A DNA stretch of 64,000 nucleotides, taken from contig JAKCOZ010000001.1 of assembly GCA_022605955.1 (NCBI GenBank), positions 97,186,211-97,250,210 on the forward strand. Reading direction: 5' to 3'. How positions within the stretch are numbered: the stretch's first letter is position 1; the number at the start of each line of letters is the position of its first letter. The notes beneath the pieces were generated by a model. That model was not told where the DNA came from and did no database searches. It was given only the letters and a program-made list of their open reading frames with translations. Shown one piece after another: positions 37,980 to 49,466 of the stretch. The stretch is from Rallus limicola. Its lineage: Eukaryota; Chordata; Aves; Gruiformes; Rallidae. The position numbers and the translations under genes are program-made.

Positions 37980-40769
37980 TTTCATTACCATCACTTACAA
38001 AGAAAGCTAAATGATTAAACTGGTCAAACTGTTAACGTTTTAACTTAAATGTTTTATAAACCTTTAAAAACTAAATATTCAAAAGTATATATTATAGCAA
38101 TAGACTACCAGAGAATAAATACACAGGTAAGCACGCTCCTAGACTCCAACAGTACTTTTTGTTAGGGTTAGACTTTCCTCCTCAATTCATCTCAACTTTG
38201 TTTTGATGGTTTCACTTCCCTTCAAGCTGCATTTTTCTGCGGAGCCCTTCAAGTAGATTATAGCCCTGTATTTACTCTGGGGACCATCTATTATTCTATA
38301 TTGTATATATTTCCTAGCTATATACATGTTTCAAGAAAAATAATCAATTAAGACTTTAAGAGACATTTAATGGATGGAACAAATACCATCTTTTTAATAT
38401 TTCTGCTGGGTTGACTCATATAAAAAGAATTCAGTTCCACTGTCAATCCAAAATATACTTTATCTTGCTAACGATTATACTATGAGACATTTGAATTGTC
38501 ATCGGGCCACTTATAAATGCAATATTAAAGACCAAAAAAAATTATTTTTATATTATACTTCAGACAATGACATTTAAAATGATATTAGATTTGTGTGAAG
38601 GTTTTAAAATATAAATCTTCTTTGTACAGCCCATTAATATATTACGCTTCACCCAAATAACATAAAAATATATCTTTAAATCACTCTGATATTTCTCATA
38701 TAAACCAGGGGGAATGTTTTACGTCTGGTACTGCCGAATATTTGTGTTCCCTACAAGAAGGTATCCCTCAGGGGGTAAAACTGAATAGTGGTGCATCTTC
38801 CAGCTGGCAGGCAAAAGTCCCTTCCAGCCAGGGCTGTGCTGGAAAGAAGGGAAACCTATCCCAGGCAGAGCGTGGAGGACGCGAGGGGGTCAAGAGCTGG
38901 CTCTGTCTCGTCAAGCCAGCAGTCTGGGAAAAGGGTCTCTGCAACCAAAACAGAAAGAGCAAAAATGCCTCATTGCTCGTCTCTCCTATGCCAACATGAG
39001 GTGAACAGAAACAGCCCTTTTGTCACGTCATCAGCTCTCAGTGGTGGAAAAGGGTCAAAATTAAAACAGAGTGTAGCTTTCCTTAGCTGCACACTGCACA
39101 GGCCACTGTACACTGCACAAGCCAACCCCTTGTCTGCCTGCTGACAGCACAGGGGATTATCAGTGAAATTAGAAGCCACACAGAACTTTTTTTTTTTTTT
39201 TCCCAGGGGAGTAAAGACTTCTGCAGAACTTAGGACTGCCAATACCACATATAATTTAGAGGAATGAGACTTGGTCCTCCTCTTCCTCTCTGAGAAATCA
39301 GGGCTGCAAATGGTGTTACCGCTGACAGTGTTAACAGGCAAGCCCAGCTGCACCGCTCTTCCCCAGCCAGCAGTTCGTTTAAGGTGTTGCAGCTCTGACC
39401 GCAGTTTTCAGCCGCTCCCATCTCAGGCTGACACTGCCAGATGTTGCATATCACAGCACAGGTGGGAACAGAGGAAAAGGGCAGGGGAGGATCTCTCAGA
39501 CGAAGCCTCACTACCCATTACAGAACATGACAAAACTCAGGTTTTTAATCTCAGTGCAACTGGACAAAAATGATTCTCAACTCCATGCTTTCTGCAGAGC
39601 ACGGGTAGTGCACCAAACCGTGCATCAGCTGTGGAGAGAGCAGTGAGTATTGGCAGAATATGGATTCTTTTCCCTGGTTGTAGGGAGAGGTCAATGCATT
39701 TTTCATCAAAATCCTGTTCCACCTCTCAGCAGGAGCCCAACGTGCCACCCCAGCACAGCGGGCATCTGTCTGCGGGAGAAGTGGGATGGTGCCGAACAGA
39801 CCGTTCCCCTCACCCTCTTCACAGGCTTCCCACAGCTTTCCTCACCAAATGTATGCACTAAGCTTTCTTAATCATACTACTCCAAGAGGCATTTCCACTT
39901 TTCCCTTTTAAGGGGGGGAGAAGTGACAGGATGTGCTGACAAAAAGGCTGGCGCAGTTCTCGCACGGCCTGTGAAACTCTGCCTTTTGTATAAAACCCTA
40001 GAAAAATCTCTTAATTTTAACTACTACCTCATAACTACTATGACTAAGGATTCTGAGGAAGGCAGTTGTCGAGAGCTGAGCAAGGAAGAAAAATAGATTT
40101 TACACCACTATTCTGGCAGGACCACAAACAAGATTTAAAAATAACGATAATTTTGGAAGCACTAAAAAGTACATTTCAGTGCGTTTCAGTTATTAACACT
40201 GACACAGGTTTTCCAATGTGGTGAGCTAACACCTTGGATGGACTGCTCCATTTCTTAAAAGTTAATTCTCAGAATTTCACAAAACATATTAAACCAAAAA
40301 AAAAAAAAAAAAGTACACTGTCTCTGTGCTCAGGCTTCCAAAAAAAAAAAAAAAAAGGATTATTTTACAGAGAGGGAGGAAACGCAGCATTACCACCACC
40401 TAGGCTGTATGCTCACACTTTATGATATACCAAAATCTTGCAGATCCAAGTAAGACTCTGATCAAAGAGTACTCATAACTTAATCTGATACATACAGAAA
40501 TGTCTTGTACAAATTACCACCTTTCTAGTTTCCTTGTGACAATCTACTGTAAAGCAAATTTTATCTACATGTATTTTAAATAACATCACCAGAAAAATAA
40601 AAAGTCTATCAAGTGAAAACATGTTTCAATTAGACCATGCTTTTCTAAAATCATGCTCAATTTATACAGTAGTGAAGTTCGTACTCATTTTTTTCTTTTT
40701 TTTTTTCTTTTTTTTTTTTAAACAAAGATTCAAAACCACTGATTGTAAACTCACTGAGGAGGCTGTAGT
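37980..40769 (-). other. NRIP1: NRIP1 3' UTR (distal end unresolved)
   Basis: The DNA directly 3' of the NRIP1 stop is AT-rich, non-repetitive and has no credible coding frame, as expected of the long 3' UTR known for this gene. Read on the minus strand it holds U-tracts at 40719-40688, 40356-40340 and 40312-40296, and a Pumilio-type TGTATATA near 38320. ATTAAA variants of the poly(A) signal occur at 38366-38371 and 38393-38398. The left limit given is arbitrary; the message may end nearer 38.4 kb or extend to about 35.6 kb. Confidence 0.5.
40296..40356. repeat. Two A17 runs in the NRIP1 3' UTR
   Basis: A17 at 40296-40312 and A17 at 40340-40356, separated by 27 bp. They read as U-tracts in the NRIP1 message. 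Run lengths may be affected by sequencing error. Confidence 0.85.
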
Positions 40770-43700
40770 TTATTCTGGCTCTTTTTTGATTGTTAGCACT
40801 TTTTCCAGAAGTCCATGAACTTCTCCATTCACACCATGTTGGTGAGAGGTCTTACTCCCCATATGGCTGCTGTAAGGGCTTCTTAAGTTACTAAAAGGAG
40901 TTTTAAGCTCTGCATCAGATGTGAACTCCTCTTTGATTGTAACGTGGGTTGAGCTATCGGTAAATGAAGGTTCATTCCAGATCTCTTTGTCATGTGCTTC
41001 TTGGCCGCTGACAGAGTTGCTGCCTTTCTGTAACATGTAGTACAATATTGGATTGGTTTTGGTCAGTCTTGGAGAGTCTTTTTCATAGTCATTCTTATCC
41101 ATACCTGTGATGACCCATCTGATGGGCCCCTTTTCACTGGGCATGGGACACATGCTAAACTGGTCGGACTCAAGTCTAGACACTGTACTCCCCAAGTGTT
41201 CAGGGAAGGGGGAACTGGCAGGACTTTTTACTGCTACAGGATACTGAAATGTTCTATGATCTACACAATTGTTCTGTTGCCCAGGGCTTGCCATTAACGC
41301 ACTTACGGAAGAAACGCTGAATTCAGGTTTATTAATTGTCGCACTGGCTTTGTTTCCTTTTTTCTTGCCCTCTGTTAGTACGTTATTCCTATGTTGTGAC
41401 AGATCTCTCTCACAGTTTTCTGAGAGAAGCAGCTGTTTCAACACATTAAAGCCTTTACTGTCTCTAGACCAACTCCTATTTTCACTTTCGTTACTCGAAC
41501 CGTGACTTACAGCATATTTAAAATCAGCATCGCCTCTGCTGAATTTCAGTTCTTGCTGGTTAAGCAAAGGCCCGTACAGTGCCTCTGTAGGAGAAGGGTG
41601 ATTGTTTACAGCATCAGACATGTTACTTTTCATCTTCTTTAATGGGCTCTCCAAAGACTCAGTGTGAAGCTTCCTCTTCTTCGGTACTGTGCAAAGACTC
41701 TTTGATTCGAGGTGTGTCAGCTCACTGTTTCGGTGACTTCTGTCCAGCTCATCTGCAGGGTAACTGTCTTGATTCTGTCTCAGCAACCTACTTAGTAGGC
41801 CATTTTTGGAAAAAGAGAAATCTTGAGGTGAAAGAGGCTCAGACTTCAACTCCTCGGATGCTGGAGAAGCAGCTGTGTTTCTCTGCAGTGAATGAACAAA
41901 TCCTTGAAATCTGTTACCCTTGCACTCTCTTACTTGTTGTGCATTTGAATTATAAGGAACATTTGATTCTTCAGATGGCTCAGTTTTTATTTTCACCGTC
42001 AATATTTGCTCATTCAAAGCCTTATCTGTCTGTTCTTGAGAACTTTCATCTCTTAAAAGCACCCTCTCTTTCTTCTCACTTTTACCTTTACTGGGAGTTC
42101 CCAGAAGTAGCTGAAGGACAGTGCGCCTCTCAAGGAGATTTTCTATTTCCGACCCTGGAAGTCCTTGTTCAGTGGGTGCAGGCTGACAGCTGAATATTTT
42201 GTTATTTTCTTCATGTGTACTCAGTTTATTCGTAAGCAGTGGGCTGCTCAGTCTATCCATCAGGCCTACAGGTTTATCCGCGTTCCCTGCCAGCAGCTGT
42301 TTGCTCGCTCTTTGTTCTTCGCTCGACATGGACGTCTGCATGCCGCACTGAGCGAGGTTCTGCAACAGCTTGCTAGCACTGAAAGCAGAAGAGTTCTGGG
42401 GACTATCGTTCCTGCTCAGCTTGGCTCCTTGGATCTCTTTGCTCTTAGAAAGGTCTATCAGATGTTTAGACGCGGGATTCACCAGCCTGTCTGGCTGGAT
42501 GCTGCAGGCATACGGTGGGGAGCTACGCTTGATGGCTAAGGACTGGTGCGAGAGATTGATAGGAGAGTCTGCTTTTGTAGAAGCCAGCAGAGGTGGAGTG
42601 CTTAGTGGAGTCATTCGATTTGCACCGGGACTATCAGTAACAGGAGTCCTTTTACCAGTCTGTCCAGTGAATTTTGCCACATCAGCCGCACTGTGTGGTC
42701 CCTGAGGGTCATTACTCTTGTCTACCTTATCTTCGCTCTTATGCCCGAGCAAGAGCTGAAGTAGTGTTACTTTCTGATGAGGATTCAGCTTAGAAGCTTT
42801 CGGAGTGTCTTTGTCTTCCTTGTTCTCCGGACTGGAAGCTTTTGGATCCCAGTTATGAAGCAAGGACTGAGTCAGGTTATCTAGCGATGCAGGTGCACCC
42901 ACGTCTGGCTTATCTGTCCTCTGCTTAAATGAAAGGTCTATAGGAAGACAGTTAGAATGGGAGCTCTCATCGTCACTGCTGTCATCTTCCGTAAAGCTAG
43001 GATTGTTGTCTGAATACTCGTCGATCGTCGTCGGTGTGCTGCTGTCTTCAAAAATACTGGCTCTCTCACTCTGTTCGTGCCCTTTCACGTGTTTGGTGGT
43101 ATTCTGGCTTTTCAGAAGGTGCAAGAGCAAGCTGTTGCTGGGAGAGGTTTTCAGATTACGCCTTTCCACAGCACTTTTGTATCCCACTGTTTTGGGAGGC
43201 GAATGCATGACTCCCACCGCACTCTGAAACGGTGCCATATTGCTTTTGCTCGACGCAGTTTTGGTTGATGATCCTGTCTGACCATTGAGATGGCTTGTAA
43301 TTCCTTTCGCTAAGCCGAACTGGCCCATGTCCTTCTGAGCGCTCTCCTGTAACCTGGCCATGGCGGCAAGTCTCTCGCTTGCGATCTGATTTGCATTTTG
43401 TGCTTTTAAAGCGTGTTCCCTGGAGTACTGCTGCAAGTGAGCTTCACTTGAAAGGAGCAAAGCTAGCTGGCTGCATGCTACGCTGGGCTTTGGCGAAGCT
43501 GCAGGACTGGACCGTTTCTCTACCATGCTCGCCACCGCCTGCAATCTCGCAGCGCACGACAGCGGCTCGTTGATCACTTTGGGTCCGCTCTGCACGGCAT
43601 GAGGAGATTCTATGAACCTCTCCTTGGGCAGGTTCTTCGTTATGTCGGGGAGGCTGTTGTCCAGCTTCTGATCTTTCGCTTTGCTCTTCTTCAGTAGAGT

Positions 43701-44258
43701 CTTCAGGTGACTGGATGCAACACCATAGCACCTTAAATCCTTCTCCACTTGGAGAGAATCATGGCTAAGGGAATACCCTTGCTCCTTAAGGCTCTGCCTA
43801 ATCTGCTGTGACAGAGCAACACTCTGCAGCCTAGAGCTGAATGACTGAAGCAGAGAGGCAAGTAATGTGCTATCCTGTTTGCCTTTAGGCACATTTTCAA
43901 CCATGCCAGCTAACAAAGCTTCCTTTTTCCCATCTAAATCCACAATGGAATCAGACAGCCGCCTTCTCTTTGCTGCATTCCAGTCTTCAGAAGACTGCAA
44001 CAGTCTCGCTTTTTTGAGGTGCAGCATGCCAGACCCCTGATATGTACTTGTGTTAAGAACTGGACCATTACTTTGACAGCTGGGAAATATATTTCCAGAA
44101 ATCTTAAAGTTCTGATCCTCTCCACTATGCCCAGCAGACTTTTTGTCAACTGCAGTACCTGAGCCTCCTGCTGCTTGATGCATTAGTAATCCCTCTAAGT
44201 AAGTTAGAACAACAGAATCCTGGTGCATCTCAGAGCCAAGCTCTTCTCCATGAGTCAT
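40770..44258 (-). CDS. NRIP1: Nuclear receptor-interacting protein 1 (RIP140), complete coding region
   Basis: Uninterrupted 1162-residue frame, close to the 1158 residues of human RIP140. The start is the ATG at 44258-44256 (MTHGEELGSE..., A at -3); the frame stays open upstream, but the in-frame codon two before it is TTG. Visible motifs: nine LXXLL NR boxes, LEGLL 21-25, LASLL 133-137, LKTLL 185-189, LALLL 265-269, LLHLL 378-382, LLQLL 499-503, LQLLL 715-719, LSRLL 822-826, LKQLL 940-944, plus LYYML 1072-1076. CtBP-type motifs are PIDLS 439-443, PINLS 566-570, LIDLS 600-604 and RDLS 951-954. Sumoylation-like sites include IKTE 757-760, IKEE 1108-1111 and the IKKEPE tail. Known family role: a nuclear co-repressor that docks on ligand-bound nuclear receptors and recruits CtBP and HDACs to repress metabolic genes; it is also needed for ovulation in mice. 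The coding region lies in one exon, as expected. No frameshift or missing motif is seen. Confidence 0.98.
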   Translation of the reverse strand: MTHGEELGSEMHQDSVVLTYLEGLLMHQAAGGSGTAVDKKSAGHSGEDQNFKISGNIFPSCQSNGPVLNTSTYQGSGMLHLKKARLLQSSEDWNAAKRRRLSDSIVDLDGKKEALLAGMVENVPKGKQDSTLLASLLQSFSSRLQSVALSQQIRQSLKEQGYSLSHDSLQVEKDLRCYGVASSHLKTLLKKSKAKDQKLDNSLPDITKNLPKERFIESPHAVQSGPKVINEPLSCAARLQAVASMVEKRSSPAASPKPSVACSQLALLLSSEAHLQQYSREHALKAQNANQIASERLAAMARLQESAQKDMGQFGLAKGITSHLNGQTGSSTKTASSKSNMAPFQSAVGVMHSPPKTVGYKSAVERRNLKTSPSNSLLLHLLKSQNTTKHVKGHEQSERASIFEDSSTPTTIDEYSDNNPSFTEDDSSDDESSHSNCLPIDLSFKQRTDKPDVGAPASLDNLTQSLLHNWDPKASSPENKEDKDTPKASKLNPHQKVTLLQLLLGHKSEDKVDKSNDPQGPHSAADVAKFTGQTGKRTPVTDSPGANRMTPLSTPPLLASTKADSPINLSHQSLAIKRSSPPYACSIQPDRLVNPASKHLIDLSKSKEIQGAKLSRNDSPQNSSAFSASKLLQNLAQCGMQTSMSSEEQRASKQLLAGNADKPVGLMDRLSSPLLTNKLSTHEENNKIFSCQPAPTEQGLPGSEIENLLERRTVLQLLLGTPSKGKSEKKERVLLRDESSQEQTDKALNEQILTVKIKTEPSEESNVPYNSNAQQVRECKGNRFQGFVHSLQRNTAASPASEELKSEPLSPQDFSFSKNGLLSRLLRQNQDSYPADELDRSHRNSELTHLESKSLCTVPKKRKLHTESLESPLKKMKSNMSDAVNNHPSPTEALYGPLLNQQELKFSRGDADFKYAVSHGSSNESENRSWSRDSKGFNVLKQLLLSENCERDLSQHRNNVLTEGKKKGNKASATINKPEFSVSSVSALMASPGQQNNCVDHRTFQYPVAVKSPASSPFPEHLGSTVSRLESDQFSMCPMPSEKGPIRWVITGMDKNDYEKDSPRLTKTNPILYYMLQKGSNSVSGQEAHDKEIWNEPSFTDSSTHVTIKEEFTSDAELKTPFSNLRSPYSSHMGSKTSHQHGVNGEVHGLLEKVLTIKKEPE

Positions 44259-44373
44259 GTTCAATATAAGTTTCCGAAGGGGCTCTGGTTCTGTTCACTT
44301 CAAAGGCTGGTTTTGCTGTAGCTGAATTGAGATGCAGTCAAAAAAACAACAGATAGGTCTCTATAGCGTTTTC

Positions 44374-44463
44374 TCACAGACTTTCAGAAACAACAAAAAA
44401 AGGTAATATTCCAAGCAGGCTTCTTCCAGCGGATACTGTTTGACCAGCCAGGTTTCCAATCAT
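44374..44463 (-). CDS. Upstream ORF 2 in the NRIP1 leader (29 codons)
   Basis: A second complete 29-codon frame, starting MIGNLAGQTV and ending VVSESL before TGA at 44376-44374. The start has G at -3 and A at +4, a moderate context. It follows uORF 1 without overlap, and no further ATG occurs before the main start at 44258. It depends on the same leader model as uORF 1. The peptide has no recognised family. Confidence 0.35.
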   Translation of the reverse strand: MIGNLAGQTVSAGRSLLGILPFFVVSESL

Positions 44464-44514
44464 ATCAATCCGCTGATATCTACAATATTTATGAAAGACG
44501 TCTAGGAGGAGCAC

Positions 44515-44604
44515 TCAAAACATGGTTCCACAGTAAGAAAGTTCCATCAAGTATTTGCCACCTTCTTTCTCCAGGAAGCCAGCTTGTTTTTCATCTTTTT
44601 CCAT
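44515..44604 (-). CDS. Upstream ORF 1 in the NRIP1 leader (29 codons)
   Basis: A complete small frame, starting MEKDEKQAGF and ending CGTMF before TGA at 44517-44515. The start has G at -3 and G at +4, a strong vertebrate initiation context. It lies wholly within the proposed leader and ends about 256 nt before the main ATG, so re-initiation is possible. A nested 15-codon frame begins at an ATG a few bases downstream in another phase. It is likely a translational regulator if the leader is as drawn; the peptide itself is not recognised. Confidence 0.4.
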   Translation of the reverse strand: MEKDEKQAGFLEKEGGKYLMELSYCGTMF

Positions 44605-44626
44605 CTCCACCAAGCACACAAAATTC

Positions 44627-47600
44627 CTAAAGGAAAAACACAAAACAGGAAAAAAAAAAAATCAGGATAACATTAATTGCATAAAACTTCCCTTTTGTAA
44701 AAAAAACCCACCAAACCCAAACAAACAAAAGAAAAAACATTTTCTTAGAGATTCAGGATATATAAGCAATAGCCACGTTCCAGAAGAAATTAAAAATCAA
44801 GTAATGGACAAAGTACATGGAAACTAATTTAAAGAACTTTGTGAAAACAAATCTCACACAGAGAATTAAAAAAAAAAGCTTAACCACAAACATTTGTTCA
44901 ACTTCCCTACCCTACACCTCAAAACAAGGAATAGCAGAAACGTAAGGAAAATCCTAAACATTACATATATGTTCCAAAGCCCCCCTTACACTGGATTTTC
45001 CTGCTGCATCAACCTTTGTTCTTATTATGTAAATATAAAGGACATGCAGACTATGACTCTACAGGAGAATTAATGAGAAAAGACTTGCCTGAAGTCAACA
45101 TTTAGGTTCATGTTGATTATGTTTTCAAATAACAGAACAGGTAGCATTTTTGTTTGGCAGGAAAAATGACACTGCTCAAAGTAGAAACCAAGTTGTGACA
45201 CGGTTGGTCCAGGACTTTCTAGTAATGCAAAATCTAGTATGATAGGCACAACCGGGAGGAAACTTGTTCTTGCCATTAGAAGAATCGTGTGATTAGGAAT
45301 GGTAAAAAGGGTATTTGTGTTTCTGATATAAATCTTGATATGAAAATCCTCCCTTCTCTGGAGGATTTCTACCTTTACATTCTTCCTGTGTATTAAACAT
45401 GTAACGGCAAAAAAACCCGCAGGTATTCCTTGAAATCTTGTTATTTTCAAAGAGCGTAGAACACCTCTACTGAATCCTTTCTGGGATGAGGCAGCATGCT
45501 TTAAAAATTGCCATAACGGTGCTTATGCAAGATGTTTCTCTTCAGTTTTAGTTACATTACTGGTCAGCAACAGCATGAACAGGGCAGAGTGGGACCACAG
45601 CTGCGCAGTGAGACGTCCACAGCACACAAGCCTACTCACCCCTCTGGTTCTAAGTTGGCATAAATATTCAACACAAGCAAAGATAAGTGTCTTTCTACAT
45701 ATCTAACTCTGCAACTTGCTTTCACAGTCTAAAAGCCCATTGAAAACTTGTATTTACAAGTTTAAAAAGGATGCATGCAAACAAAATCCTTGCCTCCTTC
45801 AAGGGAATGAATATTTTATGATTGATTTCCCAGAGGCTATTTTTTCATTCAAAAGCTACAGGCAACCAGAAGTCAGAAAAATATCAGATCTGAAAAAAGT
45901 AAAGAATGAGAACAACTAAACAACCATAATTGTTAACAGCCCATATATCCCCCTGTGCTAGGAAAAAAAGAAAAAGGAAAAAAAAAAAAGAAAAAGAGAA
46001 TTAAAATAGCAGCAATGCTCTGTAACCTGTATGTGAAGACCCATGTATCAAACCACCAATGAAAAGTCGGTTGCTACTGCTGGAATCTTATTACTGCTCT
46101 AAGAAACACACACCTACACTAACCAGTATTTACATAATTACCTGTAGAAGACAGGTGGTTCATTCAAATATCCAACTACAACTTAAGTGTGGATTCATTT
46201 AATTAAAAAACCCAGCGGTCATCTTATTGTTCCTTCAAAAACCTGTGCACCTTTTGGTAGACTATTTGCAGAGTTTCAACCCAAAAGAGACTAAAATCAA
46301 AAACGACGAGTCCTTAAAAAAAAAAAACAATCAAGGTTTCCAATGAATATCTCAAACATCCAGCAACCACAACATCAATTCAGCTAGAGTTACTTCCTCG
46401 AGTTTTTGGGAATATACTTTATCTGAAGAATAGTTTTCTAACTTCCCCAAAAGAACGTGTTTATCTGCAGCCACATTTCGTATTTCACAAGGGAATAAAG
46501 CTGAGAGCATGCTGCTCTTAAGGAGCAAGTTGCACTTGATACCCTGTTTTCTGCTTCAGAGAATAAAATTGAAATTATTTCAAGATTTCTTACTATTCGA
46601 TAGAAGCAAACCTTGCAGGTCATCTTTAAGATAAAACCTCAAACAAATGCACCATTAAGCCAATATTCAGTAAAACTTTACTTATTACAGCTCTGGGTAA
46701 TTAAAAAAAGACAATGCATTTATGCAAATCCCCCAGGTCCTCAAAAAGCCTGTTGCAGGAGATGACAACTGAGCCAGCACAGTTTATGTACAATAATTAC
46801 TCTAAGAAGTGTTTTGCCACTTTTTTTTTTTTTACATTACTTAGTGAGAAGGAAGCATTGGTAATTTTACAGAAATTGGGTTGATGCAAAGGAGCCTTCA
46901 TTAAAGCGATCAAAATCTGAAAAGCACTTAACACATAAAGAATGGGACATCAGCAATCCTTCTAGAGAGCCTGTTCTGATCTAATGCTGCAACAGGTATT
47001 ACTGTGTCATAAAACCTTATGTGACCTAATATACAACAAACACAAATATGACTGTCTGTCAAGAACTGAAAATCCTTTTCTTTCCCCTTTTAAACAAAAA
47101 AAGCACCTGTTGTGTGTTGTCATCCCCATCCCCACCAAAAAAAACCCTACCAAAACCAAAACAAAACTCTACCTCTAAGCCTAGGCCTTATTTGTGATGG
47201 AAAACCAGGCAGTAAATTTCATAGTTTGAAGGAAATGTCATTAATTAAGCATTTCCAGCAAGTTTTGAACCAAGCTCACTTTTCTTCCACTCTCTGAAGC
47301 ACAGTCACATGGAATCCAAGCCAGCTTTACAACTTAAGGTTTAGCTGGACACTGAGCGACCATTCAGCAAGTTTTAAAAAACATACAGACTGTACCAAAA
47401 AATTTCCCCAGACACACTGAAGTGCTAGTAGTTCTGCTATTAAATACCACTCCAGAAATTATCAGGGCCAAAGAAAGAAAAAACACAAACCAAAAGAAAC
47501 CCCACAAAACTAACGCAAAGAAACAAAGCAGAAGGAAGAGAAAGAAAAAGCCATACAGCAATACATCTTTTATTTCCCAGTAAGGTCTGAAGCAAACTCG

Positions 47601-47631
47601 CTGCAATTAGCCTGTAGCATCAACCTATAAT
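44627..47631 (-). other. NRIP1 5' intron, proximal part
   Basis: AT-rich DNA upstream of the coding-exon acceptor, with several A-runs. A 126-codon minus frame (45450-45070) has no recognised domain. No exon is identified. Confidence 0.55.
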
Positions 47632-48048
47632 ATCACAGAATGGTCTGGATTGGAAGGGACCACACAGATCACAGAGTTCCAACCCCTCTGCCACAGACAG
47701 GGCCACCAAACTCCAGGCCTGGATCTATACAAAGGTTGCCCAGGACCCATCTGACCTGGCCAGATACCTCCAGGGATGGGGCATCCACCACCTCTCTGGG
47801 CAGCCTGTTCCAGCACCTTATCACCCTCTCTGTAAAAAACTTCCTCCTAGTATCTAATCTAAACCTTCCCTCTTTCAGCTTTAATCCTTTCCCCCTTGTC
47901 CTGCCATTGTCTACCCTTTTAAAAAGCTGATTCCCCTCCTGTTTGTATGCTCCCTTCAGGTACTGGCAGGCTGCAATGAGGTCCCCCACAGCCTTCTCTT
48001 CTCCAGGCTGAACAGGCCCAGCTTCCTCAGCCTCTCTTCATAGGGGCA
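47632..48048 (-). mobile_element. CR1 LINE 3' fragment within the NRIP1 5' intron
   Basis: Reverse-oriented CR1: CACAGAATGGTCTGGATTGG, then GGGCATCCACCACCTCTCTG, and a 3' ORF2 tail coding for KEGRFRLDTRRKFFTERV and CWNRLPREVVDAPSLE on the minus strand. It is truncated at about 48048, and the frame is only partly preserved. Confidence 0.93.
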
Positions 48049-49160
48049 GGTAATATCTATGAATCTCTACACCTAAAAATTGTATCTACTGTGACAAAAA
48101 TAAATGGATAACATCCATGTGCTTCCCTGACCGCGTAACTACTGCACAAGCACTCTTCATTGTTGCTTCAGCTACCATCTCCCCCACTCCCATATCCTAA
48201 CAGATAAAGAGAACACTTGCTTTGCAGAGCCTCTGGGAGCATGCACCCACCTCAGCTCATTAAGTCCCGTGTACCCAGACAGAAATGAAGTGGTGGCAGA
48301 ACCGCTGTAACCTGGGGAGACACTCCCCATGCAGAGCACACCACGGGACATCGGTCCCACCACCTTCCTCAGTGCACCAAGGGAAGAAAACGTGGGCAGA
48401 ACCAGGAAGGTAAGAGAATATTAAAATATACTCCAAACTCCATATGAGCAGAATCTTAATTCTACTTTCACAGTTGTTGGAGTTGTTCTTTTTCTGCAAG
48501 CTACAGATATACAAAGCTGTCTCAGAGGTTTGAAAGAAACAACAGTGATAAGTTTTAAATCATTTGCTTACTGTAAAATATCACTGCAGCAAAAAACTAA
48601 CGGTATTTGAGAACACATCTTCTCATACATCAACCCACCGTTGCATCTGAGCCAATGGCTTTTTACTCCTGTATTTATTTTTAAAAAAATTCCTTGAATC
48701 AACAGATGCCTCAACTGTAAAACCTAATTGGAGACTCTCAACAAGCAGCAGCCTCCTAATTAACTCAACAGGTATTTACCTGCTGCCATTTAAGAAATTT
48801 AAAACAGTTCACAATTTAAACTAGCAAAAGGACATCCAAAAAGAACTTTTCCCAATGTCCCAGACTAGTATTTCTAGATAAATCTCTTTGCTAAATGGAA
48901 CACAGCGCCACCATAAATTAACAACAGCAGAACAGCAATAGATGAGTAGGAGCCCTACACAATCTGATGGACATAACTCAAAACTTTGTATTATCAAGGT
49001 CTCTTTCTTCTGTACTCCTACTTCAAGATCTTATGAAAAAAAATCGTACAGATACTATTAAGGCATCCTTTTAGACAACTGGCAACACGAACGCTATTAA
49101 AAAAGAGATAATGCAAACTCATGCACATTGTTCAAATGATTAATAAGAGGTTGAGGTGTG
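48049..49160 (-). other. NRIP1 5' intron between CR1 and tandem repeat
   Basis: Unremarkable AT-rich sequence; nothing recognised. Confidence 0.5.
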
Positions 49161-49466
49161 TATATATATACACATACATGTATTTGTATACACACACACG
49201 TATACATATCTGTGTGTATGTATATATACACACACACGTATACATATCTGTGTGTATGTATATATACACACACACGTATACATATCTGTGTGTATGTATA
49301 TATACACACACACGTATACATATCTGTGTGTATGTATATATACACACACACGTATACATATCTGTGTGTATGTATATATACACACACACGTATACATATC
49401 TGTGTGTATGTATATATACACACACACGTATACATATCTGTGTGTATGTATATATACACACACACA
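49161..49466. repeat. 38-bp tandem repeat, seven exact copies
   Basis: Copies start at 49199, 49237, 49275, 49313, 49351, 49389 and 49427 with an exact 38-bp period, preceded by a degenerate partial copy. Each unit is a run of alternating pyrimidine and purine (CGTATACATA, then TGTGTGTATG, then TATATATACACACACA), interrupted once by TCTG. Because the unit lacks stops in several phases on both strands, it produces long but meaningless open frames. Confidence 0.97.

Larger units (their letters stand above)
44259..44626 (-). other. NRIP1: NRIP1 5' leader segment of the coding exon
   Basis: Reading the minus strand, a pyrimidine-rich acceptor (TTTTTCCTTTAG) ends at 44627, which places 368 nt of leader in the same exon as the coding region. 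NRIP1 in other vertebrates has noncoding upstream exons spliced to a single coding exon, so this fits. The segment contains upstream ATGs (see the two uORFs). The acceptor choice is inferred from sequence only; a weaker internal acceptor cannot be excluded. Confidence 0.6.

Noticed and set aside
40687..40722. T-rich tract beside the NRIP1 stop considered as a retroposon tail
   Set aside because: It lies in the NRIP1 3' UTR with no retroposon body beside it; a simple U-rich/A-rich tract explains it.
41642..43731. Long plus-strand frames (183, 124, 111 codons) and other-phase minus frames inside NRIP1
   Set aside because: They are shadows of the NRIP1 coding frame, with no recognisable domains.
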